Below are positions 1-12,489 of a DNA stretch of 64,000 nt, in pieces (within the stretch, counting starts at the first letter, position 1; each line of letters opens with the position of its first letter). The position numbers were made by a program, and so were the translations under genes. Source of the stretch: Sciurus carolinensis (Eukaryota; Chordata; Mammalia; Rodentia; Sciuridae); NCBI RefSeq assembly GCF_902686445.1, contig NC_062213.1:60082991-60146990 (forward strand), read 5' to 3'. The notes below the pieces were generated by a model. It saw nothing but the letters and a program-made list of their open reading frames with translations, was not told the origin of the DNA and ran no database searches.

Positions 1-1016
1 ACATGTATGAACTATTAATGGAAGCCACATTTTTAAAAAATGCGACAATCTCATGGAGAATGTTATTTTTTTCCATTAGAACTCAAGCTATTAAATCCAT
101 TATCCATTTTTGTTTCCTTGTCAATGCAATCTGTCTCTTTGCTTTGTTCCTATTAATGCCACATTGAAAAATTGAATCTGTTCCCTAAGTTAGTCTCTAA
201 CCTCTTTTATTATTTGAAAGAGAGTTTAGTGCTTGGAAACTTGCTCAGGGAAATAGAATTCCCTTCCTAAAATTTTCCATTGCACAAACATCAGTATTGC
301 AAGCATGTTCACCAGTGAGCCCCTGGCCTGCTTTTGAAGAATTACTGAACAAAATGACTGAGGTAAATATAGGGCTTCTCTGAGGCTCAGCTAATTCATA
401 TGTTACAGGTGACACTGATCTCCTCACCCTAAATGAAAAGCCAATACTTTCTAACACCCACTGTATAAGGAGAGTGAAGGGGGGATTGTTTGTCTGGTCT
501 ATGTGCTTTGAAGACCTGAAAAGAAAAATTTTAGTAAGTTCAGTGCCAGTTTCAGATATCTTAAGACACAAATTGCAAAGTAGATTCTGGTTTTTTAAAT
601 TATTTTATTTATTGTTTGACAAATTTATCCTTCTTTATCATTCATAATTTGCACATATTGAGTGAGCTAATAATTTGAGTGCTAAGCATTGAACATTTAC
701 TAAGGATGAAGTAATCTAACAAATCTATCATGTTTTTCTTTCAGATGCATGGGGAGATTGAAAGATTAATAAGCAATTTTCAGCTTTTTCAGTCATCCTA
801 CTCTCTAGCTCTGTCTCTTTGTCTCTTCAACTCAGTGGTAAATCTGCTCTGCTCTGGGTTTTTCTCCCCACATCATGATCTGCAAGGTTGGAATGTTCCT
901 TCAGGTAAAAAGCCAGGGTGACTGTAAGAATTATTTTACTTGTTTTCTTTTAGAGGGAGCAGTCCTGCACTTCCTACTCTCATTGTTTAAAAATATATTT
1001 TTATGTATTTTGTTCA

Positions 1017-1019
1017 GTT

Positions 1020-1087
<68 letters not shown>

Positions 1088-1088
1088 T
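1017..1088. repeat. (TTTC)n microsatellite
   Basis: About 17 uninterrupted CTTT units, directly before the old L1 3' end. The translated Phe/Ser/Leu repeats in this frame are an artefact. Confidence 0.98.
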
Positions 1089-1139
1089 TTAAATGAAAAG
1101 ATCCATTTGCGCTGACTTCCTCATGACAAGAAGCATAAA

Positions 1140-2420
1140 TCCCTACATTTGTCTTTGGATTTTGAACTCTTAAATTGAATTACAATCTCCACACAGAAAG
1201 TGTATGAATCATAAGTACAAAATTAATTTTTATAAAAGATTAAAGAAGCATAGTCATGTATATAGCACCCAGATTAAGAAATAAAACATTACTGACATTC
1301 CAAACCCCTAACTACTATAACCACTATTGACTTTAACACCATTAATAAGTTTGCCTATATTTGAACTTTCTATACAGTACATATTCCTTTGTGTCTGACT
1401 TATTTTGCTAAATGTCATGTTTTTTTGTGATAAATGTGTTGCTGCACATAGTTCATTCATCTTATTGCTGCAGAATATTTTAGTCTCTTCTATTGTATAC
1501 ATACATCACAATTGGACACTCCCTGGTTTGCTGCTATTACTAATGGTGCTACAATAAACATTCTTGGATGCTTATTTGAAGGACATATGTATATATTCTA
1601 TTAGGTTATCTATCTAGAAATCAAATTAGTGGGTTAAAAGGTTCATTTAACACAAGTCAGATTGCAAAGTAATTTTTCAAAGTAATTTTTCTACAAGTCC
1701 ATTAACAGTCTATAATATTTGCACTCGATCCACATTCTCAGCAGCACAAGGAATTTTCAGTGTTTTTCATCTTAACTATTAGGTTCAGGGTGCACTAGTA
1801 TTATAGGGTAGTTTTAAATGCCATTTACTGATGAGTATTAATGCTGAGCTCTTCTTACATGTTTATAGGCCACATAGATATTCTCTTTTATTAAGTGATT
1901 GTATAAGTCTTGTACATTTTATATTGGTTTGTCTCCTGTACTTTTTAAATCAGCTTGTTGAAATTCCTTGTATATTTCAATATGAACTCTTTTTCAGATA
2001 TATGCATTCCAAAGATCTGCTACTGCATGTCTTGTTTTTTCACTATTTCAAAGATATTTTGCCAAATTTTTTAAAATTTTAATTCAGCACATTACCATTT
2101 TTCACCAAGATTTTAAAACCTTACTTTAAAGCATTGTTAACCCAAGCCAACATTTATATTCTCTTTTTCCATCTCATTTGTTTTTTCTTGAAATGCTGTA
2201 ATGCCTTACTTTTACATTCTTAATTTTGTTTTTCACATAGGTAAAGCTTTTTAATTTATTTTATCTATATTGGTATTCAGTTGATACAGTATAATTTATT
2301 GAAAAAATCAACTTTTTTCACATTGTCCTGAAGTATCACCTTGTGATTATATATTTGTGAATCTGTTTCTGGACTCTATTTAATTCCAATAATTTAGCTC
2401 CTAAAATATTTTGTCATTCA
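1140..2420 (-). mobile_element. Old L1 (L1M-type), 3' UTR and 3' ORF2 part
   Basis: Reads as the reverse complement of ancient mammalian L1 3' sequence: the 'tagcacccagattaagaaat' UTR text near 1266 and the 'gaatctgtttctggactc' text near 2358 are recognisable. It is full of stops in all frames. A SINE at 2538-2700 separates it from the 5'-ward part. Confidence 0.65.
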
Positions 2421-2537
2421 GATATTAGGGTTGCAATCATGTTACATCACTTCTGCACTCTTAATTTTTTTAATCTTTAAAATAGATGGTGTATATGGTA
2501 GTATAAATCTTCTATCTTTATTTTCTTCCTTAACAAT

Positions 2538-2700
2538 TGTGTGGGTGCAGTGGCTATGGCAGGAGGACAAGTTCAAGTTCAGCTTGGACAACTTAATGAC
2601 ACACTGTCTCAAAATAAAACAAAAAAGACAAAAATGAAATTCAGTGGTAGAGTGCTTGCCTAACATATCCAAGGCCCTGGGCTCCATCAGCAGTAAAACA
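2538..2700 (+). mobile_element. Degraded dimeric B1/ID SINE
   Basis: Left half 'ggtgcagtggct...ggcaggaggacaag' (B1-like) and right half 'cagtggtagagtgcttgcct' (ID-like). It lies within the old L1 and is diverged. Confidence 0.7.
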
Positions 2701-2704
2701 TAGA

Positions 2705-4198
2705 CATACACACAGAATTCATTGACATTTTAGTTTATACATATCTTGCATAGAATTTATGTATTATAAAATTATACACTTATAAATCATGAACATGGGT
2801 ACATTTATCTCCATCCAGATACCTATAGGATCTGTAGTGATGTCTTTTGCTTAGTCACAACACTGGACTTTTCAAAATAAACAGTTTGAAAATTTTTATT
2901 AATCTTGAAGAACGAATTGTTAACCTTGGTGTATTTCTCTAATGTTCTTCTCTTCTTGTTTTATTATTATCTATATGCTAAACTTTTTAAAGTTTCATGT
3001 TCTTGCTTTTTACCTCTTCTTCAAATTAAAGCATGTCATTTATTTTTTGTTATTTAAAAAATAAATCCCATAGATTTAAATATGTCCATTACCACTCAAA
3101 TAAAAATTACCTAATTTCTCATATAAAGTCTTATTTTACTAGAGATTATTTAGAAGTATATTACTTAATTTTGAGACAGATTACTTTTTCTTATCAGTTT
3201 GAAATTGATTTTTAAGAGATTTAGGAATAGTTGGGCTTATTTTGAACCTTTGAAGTTTGTTAAATAAATAATCTAGGTAGACAATTTTGCCAAATGTTTC
3301 ATGTATTCTTGAAAAAATGTTGATTTTGCTAGGCCTCTTGTTCTTTACATGTCAGTAGTTTTCAAATTTTGAGCTCAGACTTTCTCTTTCCTTACCAATT
3401 ATTTTCTCAGTTTGGTCTATGCATTATTGAGGAAAATGTGCCACATTCTTTCAGTGTGATTGTGAATTAATCTTATTCATTTTAATTCAATCAAATCTTT
3501 CTTTTTTTGTTTTGAACCAACATTAAGAACTTCAGAGTAATTTAGATTTAATCATATTGATAAACTGATCACTTCTTCATTTTGAAATATTCATTGTCTC
3601 TAACAACGATTCTTGTCACAAGTTCTTTTATGTGCATGATATATATTCCATTCTTTTTCCTCAATTCTATGCCATTTTATAGGTGTGTGTCTTATAAGCA
3701 GCAAATATAGTTTTGTTTGCTTTTTTAGTTTGTTGTTCTTCTTATTTCCAGTAAAATAGTAAAAGTTTTGATTTAATTAGAAGATATTGTCTATTTATGG
3801 AGAGTATATATAATCATACTCATCCATTTATTTTTATAACACTTATTTTACTATTTGTTTTCCTATTACATCTCCTCTTTGACAATTATTATGTCTTTTA
3901 TTTTTTAAAAGTAATCACGTTTTATTAATCTGGTGTTCCATTAACTACTTGGTTAAACTTTTGCTACAAAAACATTGAAATGTGACTTTTTGATTTTATA
4001 TGATAATGTAATATTTCTGTTAATACTTATTATTCATCTGACTATAAACATATACATAGATATGTATGTATTTATATAAGTGCAAGTGTATTGACATGAA
4101 ATTTTCTTAATTTTGTTTAGATTACTAACGTTTTATATCTCATTTACATTTTCAGGATTTTTACTACATATAGAATTCAGGGTTGGCAGGTATGTGCT

Positions 4199-4238
<40 letters not shown>

Positions 4239-4680
4239 AATGTGCACGTGTTTTTAAAGATATCATTTTATCACTTTTGCCTTCCACATTTTTATTGGAA
4301 AGTCAGTTTTCAGTCTTACTTTTATTTTTAGAATGAAATATATTGATTTCTCTTGACTATTTTTAAGATTTTCTTTCTTTCATTTCTGAAATATTATTGT
4401 GATGTATCTGTATGTCATGTGTACAGTTTTGCTTTTCATTTTGTTTTTGTATTTTTCTTTCCTGACTTTCCTAGATTACAATCTCTGGGGTAGTGGTTAT
4501 TACCAGTTTTGGAAAATTCTAAGCCACTATTTCTCCAAATATTGCTCTGCTCTTCTCCATTTATTGATATGCTAGATTCAATCATTTCTTACATTTTTTA
4601 ATTAATCCACTTATTTCATATTTTTAAAAAGTCAGTAATAAAATGTTCATTTAATTCTTTTTTTAAAAATATTAAATTCC
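2705..4680 (-). mobile_element. Old L1 (L1M-type), 5'-ward continuation
   Basis: AT-rich sequence continuing the minus-strand L1. Text such as 'ttataggtgtgtgtcttata' (about 3679) and 'ccactatttctccaaatatt' (about 4523) resembles reversed ORF2 and 5' regions of ancient L1 elements. The element is diverged, so the edges are approximate. A TG microsatellite sits at 4204-4235. Confidence 0.5.
4204..4235. repeat. (TG)n microsatellite
   Basis: About 16 uninterrupted TG units. Confidence 0.97.
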
Positions 4681-4904
4681 AACTTATTGTTGAATCGGCC
4701 TCCCACTTATGGGAAGGTTGAATTGGTCTAATTCTAGTATAGGGACATTAAATCAACTGCAGTAGGATTCTAAGGTTTCTGTTGTCATTAGAGAGACCTT
4801 AGCACTATGATCTTGAAATCAGGACAATCCTAATATGAGCAGAAAACAATTTAAGGCATGTTAACATTTAAGAACACCTAAAAAATGCAACATCCTCTCT
4901 TCCT

Positions 4905-5150
4905 CTAAGCAGCCTGAGGTAATATGTAAAAATGGTTTGCTGTTCTTTTGACCAAGAAACCTCTGCAAAATCATGGAAATCAAGAGGCTCAAATCTTTCT
5001 GTTCACTTCAAGAACACCCATGAAACCACACAGGCCTTTAATCTTAAGCCACCAAGTCATGTTAAAGATGGGTACCTTTTCGCTGTTTCAATGGTGGAGC
5101 TGGGAGGTGTGCCAAGGAGCAGGGTTGTTGGCCCAGTACTAAATTCATAG
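4905..5150 (+). pseudogene. RPL17: Truncated RPL17 processed pseudogene
   Basis: Intronless copy of the ribosomal protein L17 message. It begins in 5' UTR-like text (CAGCCTGAGGT...) and runs into MVCCSFDQETSAKSWKSRGS, then NLSVHFKNTHETTQAF, aligning with the start of RPL17 ([29 protein letters not shown]...). After about codon 37 indels disrupt the match. A later frame still resembles the FRRYNGGVGRCAQ region (about 5085-5125). The similarity fades near 5150, and I see no poly-A tail, so the copy is 3'-truncated or broken. It is not expected to make protein. Confidence 0.85.
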
Positions 5151-5159
5151 CCAGAGTTG

Positions 5160-8100
5160 ATTGTGTCTACATATTAAATAAACTGAGGTAGGTATCAGGA
5201 AAAACAAACATTTGTATAGATGTTTTAAACAAAGATAATTATGAAATTGAATTGCAGTTCTGATTACCTTCATTTTGTACTCTAATTGGTCCTTCAAACA
5301 GATATCCAATCCCTCCTCTAGGGATCCTTCTACCCATCTCAGATTGTTTCCCTTTCAGTTCCTGGTTCCTACCAGACTTATATTTTCATTCCCTAAGTTA
5401 AAAACCTCCTATTGGAAATTGGGTTCTGATGGGAATTCATTCAGTCCTTGAGTATTTTAAGAACAAACAACCCATTGGATCTGTGTATTCCTATGAAAAG
5501 TTTAGTATTAAGCACAAGGAAAAAGATCTATATATCCTTAATATATATTATAATTCTCCTTTAAGAACTTGGAAACAGAGGTAGGCCTCAGACAGAAGCA
5601 CTAAGTGCCCAAGGTTCAGGGATGTGATGTGCAGGATCCTGTTCAGGATGGGATAGTCTCACAATGGAACTACGACATGGAAGGTGAAGAGAATGTTTGA
5701 CCAGTAGGCTACCTGAAGGGTGGAAAGACATTGTTTCTCTTTCGGCATGGAAATATGAGTGGGACCAAGTTGGAAACATCTTTCAGCTAGAAACATTGCC
5801 CAAGGTAGGTCTCATCAAGTTTGCCAATAAGCAAATGATGCTATTACTGAAAGCTAAATTGAGGTATATAGAATTGGAGAAAGAAATAGAAGAATTCAAA
5901 TCAAAATCTGTTGATGGGGGACTGATGATGTTATCTAGGTCTGCTGCATAGTTTTCTGGAGCTGGCTTTTGGTGATGATCCTTTGAACTTCTACACTAAG
6001 CAGTGTAGATGTCATGTCCTTGTTTGCTGTAGTGTCTCATCTTTCATTTCCTGGATTAACCATCTCATTTTGGTAGAGCACAGCTTTCTGTAGCTTCCTA
6101 AGAATGAATGCATGGGAGGCAAATGTTTTCATTGCCTTGTATTTAAAAACATCTCTGTTCTATTCTGACCGATGACTATAATGTGACATAGAACTCTATA
6201 TTTTTCTACATCTGCTTTGTTTTTGTTTTTTTAAACAGCACAGTCTTTTTTTTTTTTTTAGTGTTTGTTTGTTTGTTTATTAGTATTGTTTCACATAAGG
6301 AGTCCAGAGACAAGCAGCCCTAGAATCACCCATGGGTGTCATCGAACACGGCCTTTCTTCATCTCTGTTCTCCTGCATCTTCATCCTATCAACCTGGGAA
6401 ACCAAGGGTTTTAAGTGTTAGTTTCCATAGTGTCTATAGAAAGGACAAGCAAGGAAGAAACAGTTGGTCATAGAGTTTGAAGGGAACATTCTACAGAAAA
6501 TGCCACAGAACTTTTTGAAATATTCATCTAAAATCTTATTTTTATTCCAATTTTCCATATTGTCTAAGAAGACAATGTCACTCACTTCATTTTTACACCA
6601 TTATATTAAAATTTTGGCTTGGGGGTTTAAATGTTTCATTTCAAATAGCTCATTCTTGACATCCAAATATTCTTCTTTCATATATTTTATTTCAAGATTC
6701 AACACGTTCTCTATTTTCAGGGAAATAAATTCATGTTCTTAGAGTTTTAAAAAAGAGCTTGGAAACATGTCTCTGGAGCTTCATAAGATCTAGAATATAT
6801 GTTAACTTTCAGTAGGAATGCTATGTATGACTCTACCTCATTCACTGATGAAATTATAAGAGCTGAAAGTGAAAATTGGACATCATTAAAAAAGAGAAAT
6901 TTATAGATTTAAGAAATAGAAATGGAAAAATGAAAGGATAATATTAAGTAAATTCATAATTAGTTGAAGAGGAATGTCTGCTAGCCAAGAACTTCAGGAA
7001 TTATATTTTAGAGTATATTATTAAGGATAGTTTCCCTTTGTTACACAGCTCTAGTTTTACTACTCAGATGTAATTTAAAGTTTGGTTTAACTTCAAATGT
7101 TACGGTGTCATTGCTTCTTAATTTCCTTCTGCATTAGCTGCCATTCAACAACACAGACTGCACTCGGAAGTTTCAAAGTCCTTCCAAATTGAAAGACTGC
7201 CCAACTCAAAGACTGGAGTTTTGTTTCTGTTTTTTGTTTTCTTTTTTCCTCTCCCTCCCCTTATGCTTGAAAGCCAGTTTTATTGTATGTGTGTGTGTGT
7301 GTTTAAGGTGCTTTCAGGGTTTTAATAGTTGGAGTGCTCACCTCCAAGGATTTTGGTGCAACTTTCATGGCCACCAAAACTAAAATGGTTTTGTGAGCAC
7401 ACCATCCATGTGGGATGAAACTGCTAACACTGGAAGGTGATCTGATGTGGTAATTTGAGCATTGTGCTTCCTTAAAATATGCTGTTTTGAAAAATACAAG
7501 CCTATGCCAGGAAAGGAGAGAGTAACTCTTATCAAATTTCTGGAACATTAGTCTTTAGCAAAAGCTTGCTACATTTCCTAACTTCCTTGGAGTACTTTTT
7601 CCATGTAATTAATACAAGAGCAAAGATTAGTGGTACATTAGTTCAATTTTCAATATTGGTTTTCATTAGCTTTGAGAAGTTTTTAAAATTTTTTTTGCAT
7701 TTGGAAAAACGAGGTTTCCTGTTTGTATGTATAGTTCACAATACAGTAAGTAAATGTATATTTTTTAAGTTAATTGTAGTTGAATGACAATAGATGCAAG
7801 GAAGATGAAAAAACAATGTCAAGGTTTTATATTGTCACATATTCAAGAGTAGTATTTATTTGGAAAAAAATGACAAAATTACAACATTTAAAAATAGAAA
7901 CAAACACTTTTTAAAGTAATATTTTATCATTAAATGTTAGCATTCATGATGTATATCCACAAAATAGAGATGTGCAATATGCATGATTTTACATCTGCTC
8001 CCACAGCACAGCTAGACATTCTAGCAGAGCATTTCTGTGGCTGTTCTGATCCTGTGAAAGGTTTCCGCCTGGCTTCACAGACTTTCCTTTGAGAATCTGG

Positions 8101-8460
8101 TGAAAAGCTGCCACAACCCTATAACTATTTCATCCTGCACACTTGCAAAAGTAGCACCACATGAACACTTCCAAGGTCTGCCTCTTACTCCCTTCAGAGC
8201 AGTGGCACGAGCTTTTCCTGGGCTCATTTGAACTGTAGCTGGAGTGACTGTAGGTATTTTGCCAGAAAGCAGGAAGCAGAATCCCAAGGTGGCCAAAAGC
8301 AGCAAGCCTGTGGAGATAACCCCAGGCTTATATCCTTAACTCCGTTCTGTCCTCAAAAGTCTCTGAACCTGTAATGGAAAGAGGGAGGAGCCCTCACAGC
8401 TTTTTGAGATGCTCTCAAGACCATTTTCCACTGACCTCCTGCACAGTACTTGGATTCTGA
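5160..8460. other. Intergenic stretch, no gene recognised
   Basis: Mostly AT-rich unique sequence. Two open frames deserve mention but are not called: 84 codons at 5697-5951 (plus), with a charged Lys/Glu end, and 76 codons at 8305-8075 (minus), in a less AT-rich patch (about 7990-8450). I recognise neither. The patch looks like an old retroviral or LTR remnant in texture, but I cannot name the family. A 14-T run at 6247-6260 is followed by GTTT repeats. Confidence 0.5.
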
Positions 8461-8585
8461 TTTTTTTTTTTTTTTTTTATTGTACCAGGAATTGAACCCA
8501 GGGGCTCTTAACCACTGAGCTACATCCCTAGACCTTTTAAAAAATATTTTATGTAGAGACAGGATCTACCTAAGTTGGATCCCAT
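8461..8585 (-). mobile_element. Partial dimeric ID/B1 SINE
   Basis: Poly-T followed by reversed ID text 'ggaattgaacccaggggctc' and 'accactgagctacatcccta', then a short B1-like part. Truncated at the far end. Confidence 0.8.
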
Positions 8586-9125
8586 TTATCTGGGTTAATC
8601 TCTTTAACTAGTGGTTGCTGAGCCTCTCCCTTTTTCCTTTCTTTTTCTTATCCTATTTCTTTTTCTTTGCTCTTTCCCAGCTGGGTTGCAAATTTTTCAA
8701 GTATTGCAGCTCTCCTCCCCTTCACTCCACTGTTGCACGGAAAAGACCAAAAGCAGCTGTGCAGTACCTGAAGGCTTTGTTGTTTAGATATTTCATCTGT
8801 CAAATAGTCTATCACTGCTTTGAAATCTCACCTTCCATAAAGTTCTTAGAGCATAAACAAAATGCACCCAGATTATTTGCAATAGTGTAACAAGCATGAT
8901 GTATGCTTCAAGATTCAAAAGAATAGTCTTTACTTCTACCTAATACCTCCTCTGCAAGGTCTTTATTGTTAAACTTTTGATCAGCCTTCTGATCTCCATC
9001 ACTTAACCAGACTCTCAGTAGTTAATTGCCTAGTCTCCTCATCTTCTGAGCACTCACCCAAATCACCCATAATGCTCCCTTTAGAGCAATGAAGGCATTT
9101 TTCTTTATGCATTTTTTAGTTTTCA

Positions 9126-9340
9126 ATTTTTTTTTTTTTTTTTTTTTGTTTGTTTTGGTACTGGGGATTAAAGCAGGGGCACATCCCAATCTTTTTAAAA
9201 AATTTTTCATTTTGAGATAGGGTATCACTAAGTTGCTTAGGGCCTTGCTAAATTGCTGAGACTGGCTTTGAATTTGCAATCCTCCTGCCTCAGCCTCCCG
9301 AATCACTGGGATTACAGGTGTGCACCACTATACCTGGGAA
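9126..9340 (-). mobile_element. Dimeric B1/ID SINE
   Basis: Long T run, then the reversed ID half, then reversed B1 half ending 'cactgggattacaggtgtgc'. Nearly full length. Confidence 0.88.
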
Positions 9341-9481
9341 AATAGACATTTTCTATTCTATTTTGATTTCATTGATTTCTGCTTTAATTTTTGTTATTTC
9401 TTTTCTTTTGCTCACTTTTTATTTAATTTTCTTTTCCTACTTTTAAAGATAGAAGCTTATATTATTGATTCTGATCTTTAT

Positions 9482-9695
9482 TCTTTTTTTTCCTTTGGTA
9501 TTAGGGATTAAACCCAGAAGTGCTTTACCACTGAGATACATCCCCAGCCCATTTTATTTTTTAATTTGAGATAAGGTCTTGCTAAGTTGTTTAGGACCTC
9601 ACTAAAGTTGCTAAGGTTGCCTTTGAACTTATTATCGTCTTGCCTCAACTTTTCAACTTGTTGGGTCTATAGACATGTGCCAACAAAGCAGGCCA
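9482..9695 (-). mobile_element. Dimeric B1/ID SINE inside L1
   Basis: Reversed ID half 'accactgagatacatcccca' followed by a diverged B1 half. L1 sequence continues on both sides. Confidence 0.85.
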
Positions 9696-10426
9696 ATCTT
9701 TATTATTCTCTAATATATGCATTCAGTGCCATAAATTTCCTTCTAGGTACTATTTCTTCTCATCCCACAAATTAAGTTAATTTTCATTTTCATATACTTA
9801 AAACTGTGTCAAAATTCTTGAGATTTCTTCTTCAGTCCATGTTTTATTTACATGTGTGATTTTTAATCTTCAAGTATTTTGGTGTTTTTCAGATAACATT
9901 GAGTTTTTAATTTCTTGATTAATTTTATTGTATTCTGAAAGCAAACATATAATTTCTAGTGTTTTAAATTTGTTCAGATATGTTTTATGGTCCAGAATTC
10001 CGTTATCTTGGTAAGCATATCATGTGAACTTGAGAAGAATGTGTATTCTGTTACTGTTAAATGAAGTAGTATATTTATGTCCTTCATATCCAGTTGGTTT
10101 ATGGAACTATTGAGGTCATATATTTCCTTGCTGATTTTCTACCTGCTGGGTCTAGTTCTGAAAGAGGTGTGCTAAATTCTTCAACCATAATTGTGTATTC
10201 ATCTATTTCTGTTTCCAGTTTGATCAGTGGCCTCATGTTTTTTATGCTGTGTTAGATGTATGCATATCAGGAATACTAGGTCTTCTTAGAAATTTGACCA
10301 CTTTATTATTATGTAATGTATTCAATTTTATTGCTGATAATGTTTCTTTACTCTGAAGAATGTTGTGTTTAAAATAGGTATAACTTCTCATGCTTTGCCT
10401 TATTTTATTGTATTTCATTTTATTTG

Positions 10427-10498
10427 GTTCTAGGTATTGAACCCAGGATCTCAGACATGCTAGGCAAGTACTCTACCACTGAGCTATACCCCCAGCCC
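10427..10498 (-). mobile_element. ID element (tRNA-Ala-derived SINE)
   Basis: Reads in reverse as ID: the 'gtattgaacccaggatctc' B-box side, then 'ctctaccactgagctatacc' A-box side. About 72 bp, inside the old L1. Confidence 0.85.
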
Positions 10499-11097
10499 AC
10501 CTTTGATTTACTTTGATTAATGTTATCATGAAATATTCTTTCTATCTCTTTACTTTTGACCTATATGAAACTTTGTTTAAAGTGGATGTCTTATAGAAAG
10601 CATACCATGTTTTTTAACTATGTTGAAAATCTCTGTCTTTAAATCAGTATATTTAGACCACTGATGTTTAAAGTGGTTATTGTTAGAGTTAGATTAGTAT
10701 CTAACATGCGTTACTGTTTTTCAATACCTGTTTTTCTAAGTATTTGTTCCTATTTTTGACTTCTACATTTTCTATTTTAACTTAGCCTTTCATGATTAAA
10801 TTTCCTTAGAATAACAATTTTACTTTTTGTTGTTTACATTTTAAGTGGTTACCCTAAGATAGAAATACACATTTTCGCAGTTAATCTAGAACTGCTTTCA
10901 AAAAACACTATTCCGTAAAGCAAGTTCAAATACCTTGTGATGACAAAGTATTCTTAATTTCTCCCTCCTCTCTATCCATCATTAATTTTATTTACTCATA
11001 TATTATATTCATGGAATAAATTATCATTGCTATTGAATGCCTTTTTATCTATTACATCAATTAAAAATAAGGAGAAAAAAAAGAAACCTGTTTTCTC

Positions 11098-11215
11098 TTT
11101 CCACCATGTAAGGAGACAATAAGAAATTAGCATCTGCAAACCTTAAAAATTGGTCCTTTGAAGGCCCAATCATGCTGGCACTCTGATTTCAGACTTCCAG
11201 CCTCCAGAAGTATTT
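11098..11215 (+). mobile_element. MLT1-type LTR fragment
   Basis: Text 'ccaccatgtaaggagacaat' and 'cagacttccagcctccagaa' matches the 3' part of MaLR/MLT1 LTRs. Only about 120 bp remain. Confidence 0.6.
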
Positions 11216-11732
11216 TATTATTGTCCTATTCTTGGAGGGATTATGGAGAGATAGTCATTCTCTCTACTCTCACCCCTGCTGCTACATGTGCCACCCAACA
11301 ATACAGCATCAGCCACCAGACACAATTGCTTGTTTTTAGCAACTACTGTCAAGTCTGTACTGCATCAGACCCTCCACATTGATTGCTCCACTTCTTAATA
11401 TTCACCCATTTCTTCTCCACAATCAATTGATGTATCAGCTGCCCCCCACCTCCCCCGCAAACTGAATGTCTCTGTGTTCTTTTCATTCATGGTTGGCCCA
11501 ACTTCTACCCAAACAGGCACAGAATTTGAAAACCAAACTAGTACTGTTTCCGTCTACCTGTTCAGGTGCTTATAAAGCAGATATATATGACCATTTTAAA
11601 TACTTTAAACTATAACACTTTATTTATAGTTGATGGAATGTGCTGGCAGTTATTTTCCTCATTTAGCAAAGAGTCATTGAACATCTGACAAACACTATGT
11701 TAAGAAGTAGTTATACAAGACTGAACATGAAA

Positions 11733-11904
11733 AGAGAGGTGGGAAGGGTGGGGGGGAAGGAAAAAAATAATGGAATGAATCAAACATCATTACTCTATGT
11801 AAATGTATGAATATGCAAATGGTATGCTGTTACTCCATGTACAAACAGAAACAAAATGTATCCCATTTGTTTACAATAAAAATAAATTAAAAAAAAAAAA
11901 AAAA
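11733..11904 (+). mobile_element. 5'-truncated L1 3' end with target-site duplication
   Basis: About 155 bp of L1 3' UTR (G-rich start, then AT-rich text ending AATAAAAATAAATT) plus an A tail. A perfect 16-bp duplication, AAGACTGAACATGAAA, flanks it at 11717-11732 and 11905-11920. This is a typical target-primed insertion, severely 5'-truncated. The 3' end resembles L1 tails I associate with squirrels. Confidence 0.88.
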
Positions 11905-11964
11905 AAGACTGAACATGAAAGTATTTCTATCCCCAGGAGTTTGACCTCGATAGCCTTTAAAAAA

Positions 11965-12165
11965 CACCAGCCCAGTCAGGCGTGGTGGCTCACGCCTGCA
12001 ATCCTAGTGACTTGGGAGGTTGAAGCAGGAGGATCCGAAGTTCAAAGTCAGCCTCAGCAACTGAGCAAGGCCCTAAGCATCTCAGTGAGACCCTGTCTCA
12101 AAGTAAAACAAAACAAAACAAAAACAAACAGCAAACTCTGGTTCAGTGGTTAAGTGCTCCAGTGT
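11965..12165 (+). mobile_element. Dimeric B1/ID SINE
   Basis: B1 half starts 'aggcgtggtggctcacgcct'; after an A-rich linker the ID half is short ('ggttcagtggttaagtgctc'). The 116-codon frame across it is a repeat artefact. Confidence 0.88.
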
Positions 12166-12489
12166 GAAAACAAAAACAAAAAACAAGCACAAGCCCATAT
12201 GTATAAGCTATATGAAATTGTATAGATATTATGGGGAAAAATAAATTCATATTGAACATTTTATGAATTATATGATCCTTTGCATCTTGCTTAAAAATTG
12301 TTTTAAAATCAGAATTAAGGAAAAATTGAAATTTATAAAATAACCCTTTATGCATTGCAATCATATCAAGAGTTATCAGATTCTTAAAAAGATATAATGC
12401 CACTGAAACAGAAAATTGTAAATGAAAAATTATCCTCACACTCTCTAGGAACTAGACCTACTGAAAGGCAGGTGAAATCTCCATTACTA

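Larger units (their letters stand above)
9341..11090 (-). mobile_element. Old L1 (L1M-type), minus strand
   Basis: The text 'cttgagaagaatgtgtattc' (about 10030) and 'gttggtttatggaactattg' (about 10093) is reversed 5'/ORF2-proximal sequence of ancient mammalian L1. It is interrupted by SINEs at 9482-9695 and 10427-10498. Edges are approximate. Confidence 0.65.

Noticed and set aside
875..1096. Phe/Ser/Leu repeat frame
   Set aside because: Translation of the TTTC microsatellite.
10427..10498. A genuine tRNA-Ala gene
   Set aside because: A and B box-like text is present, but the body matches the ID SINE, with A-rich tail and no cloverleaf 3' stem visible; the same holds for the other ID copies.
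11803..12153. 116-codon frame
   Set aside because: Runs across an L1 tail, poly-A and a SINE; the 'QAWWLTPAIL' peptide is a typical SINE translation.
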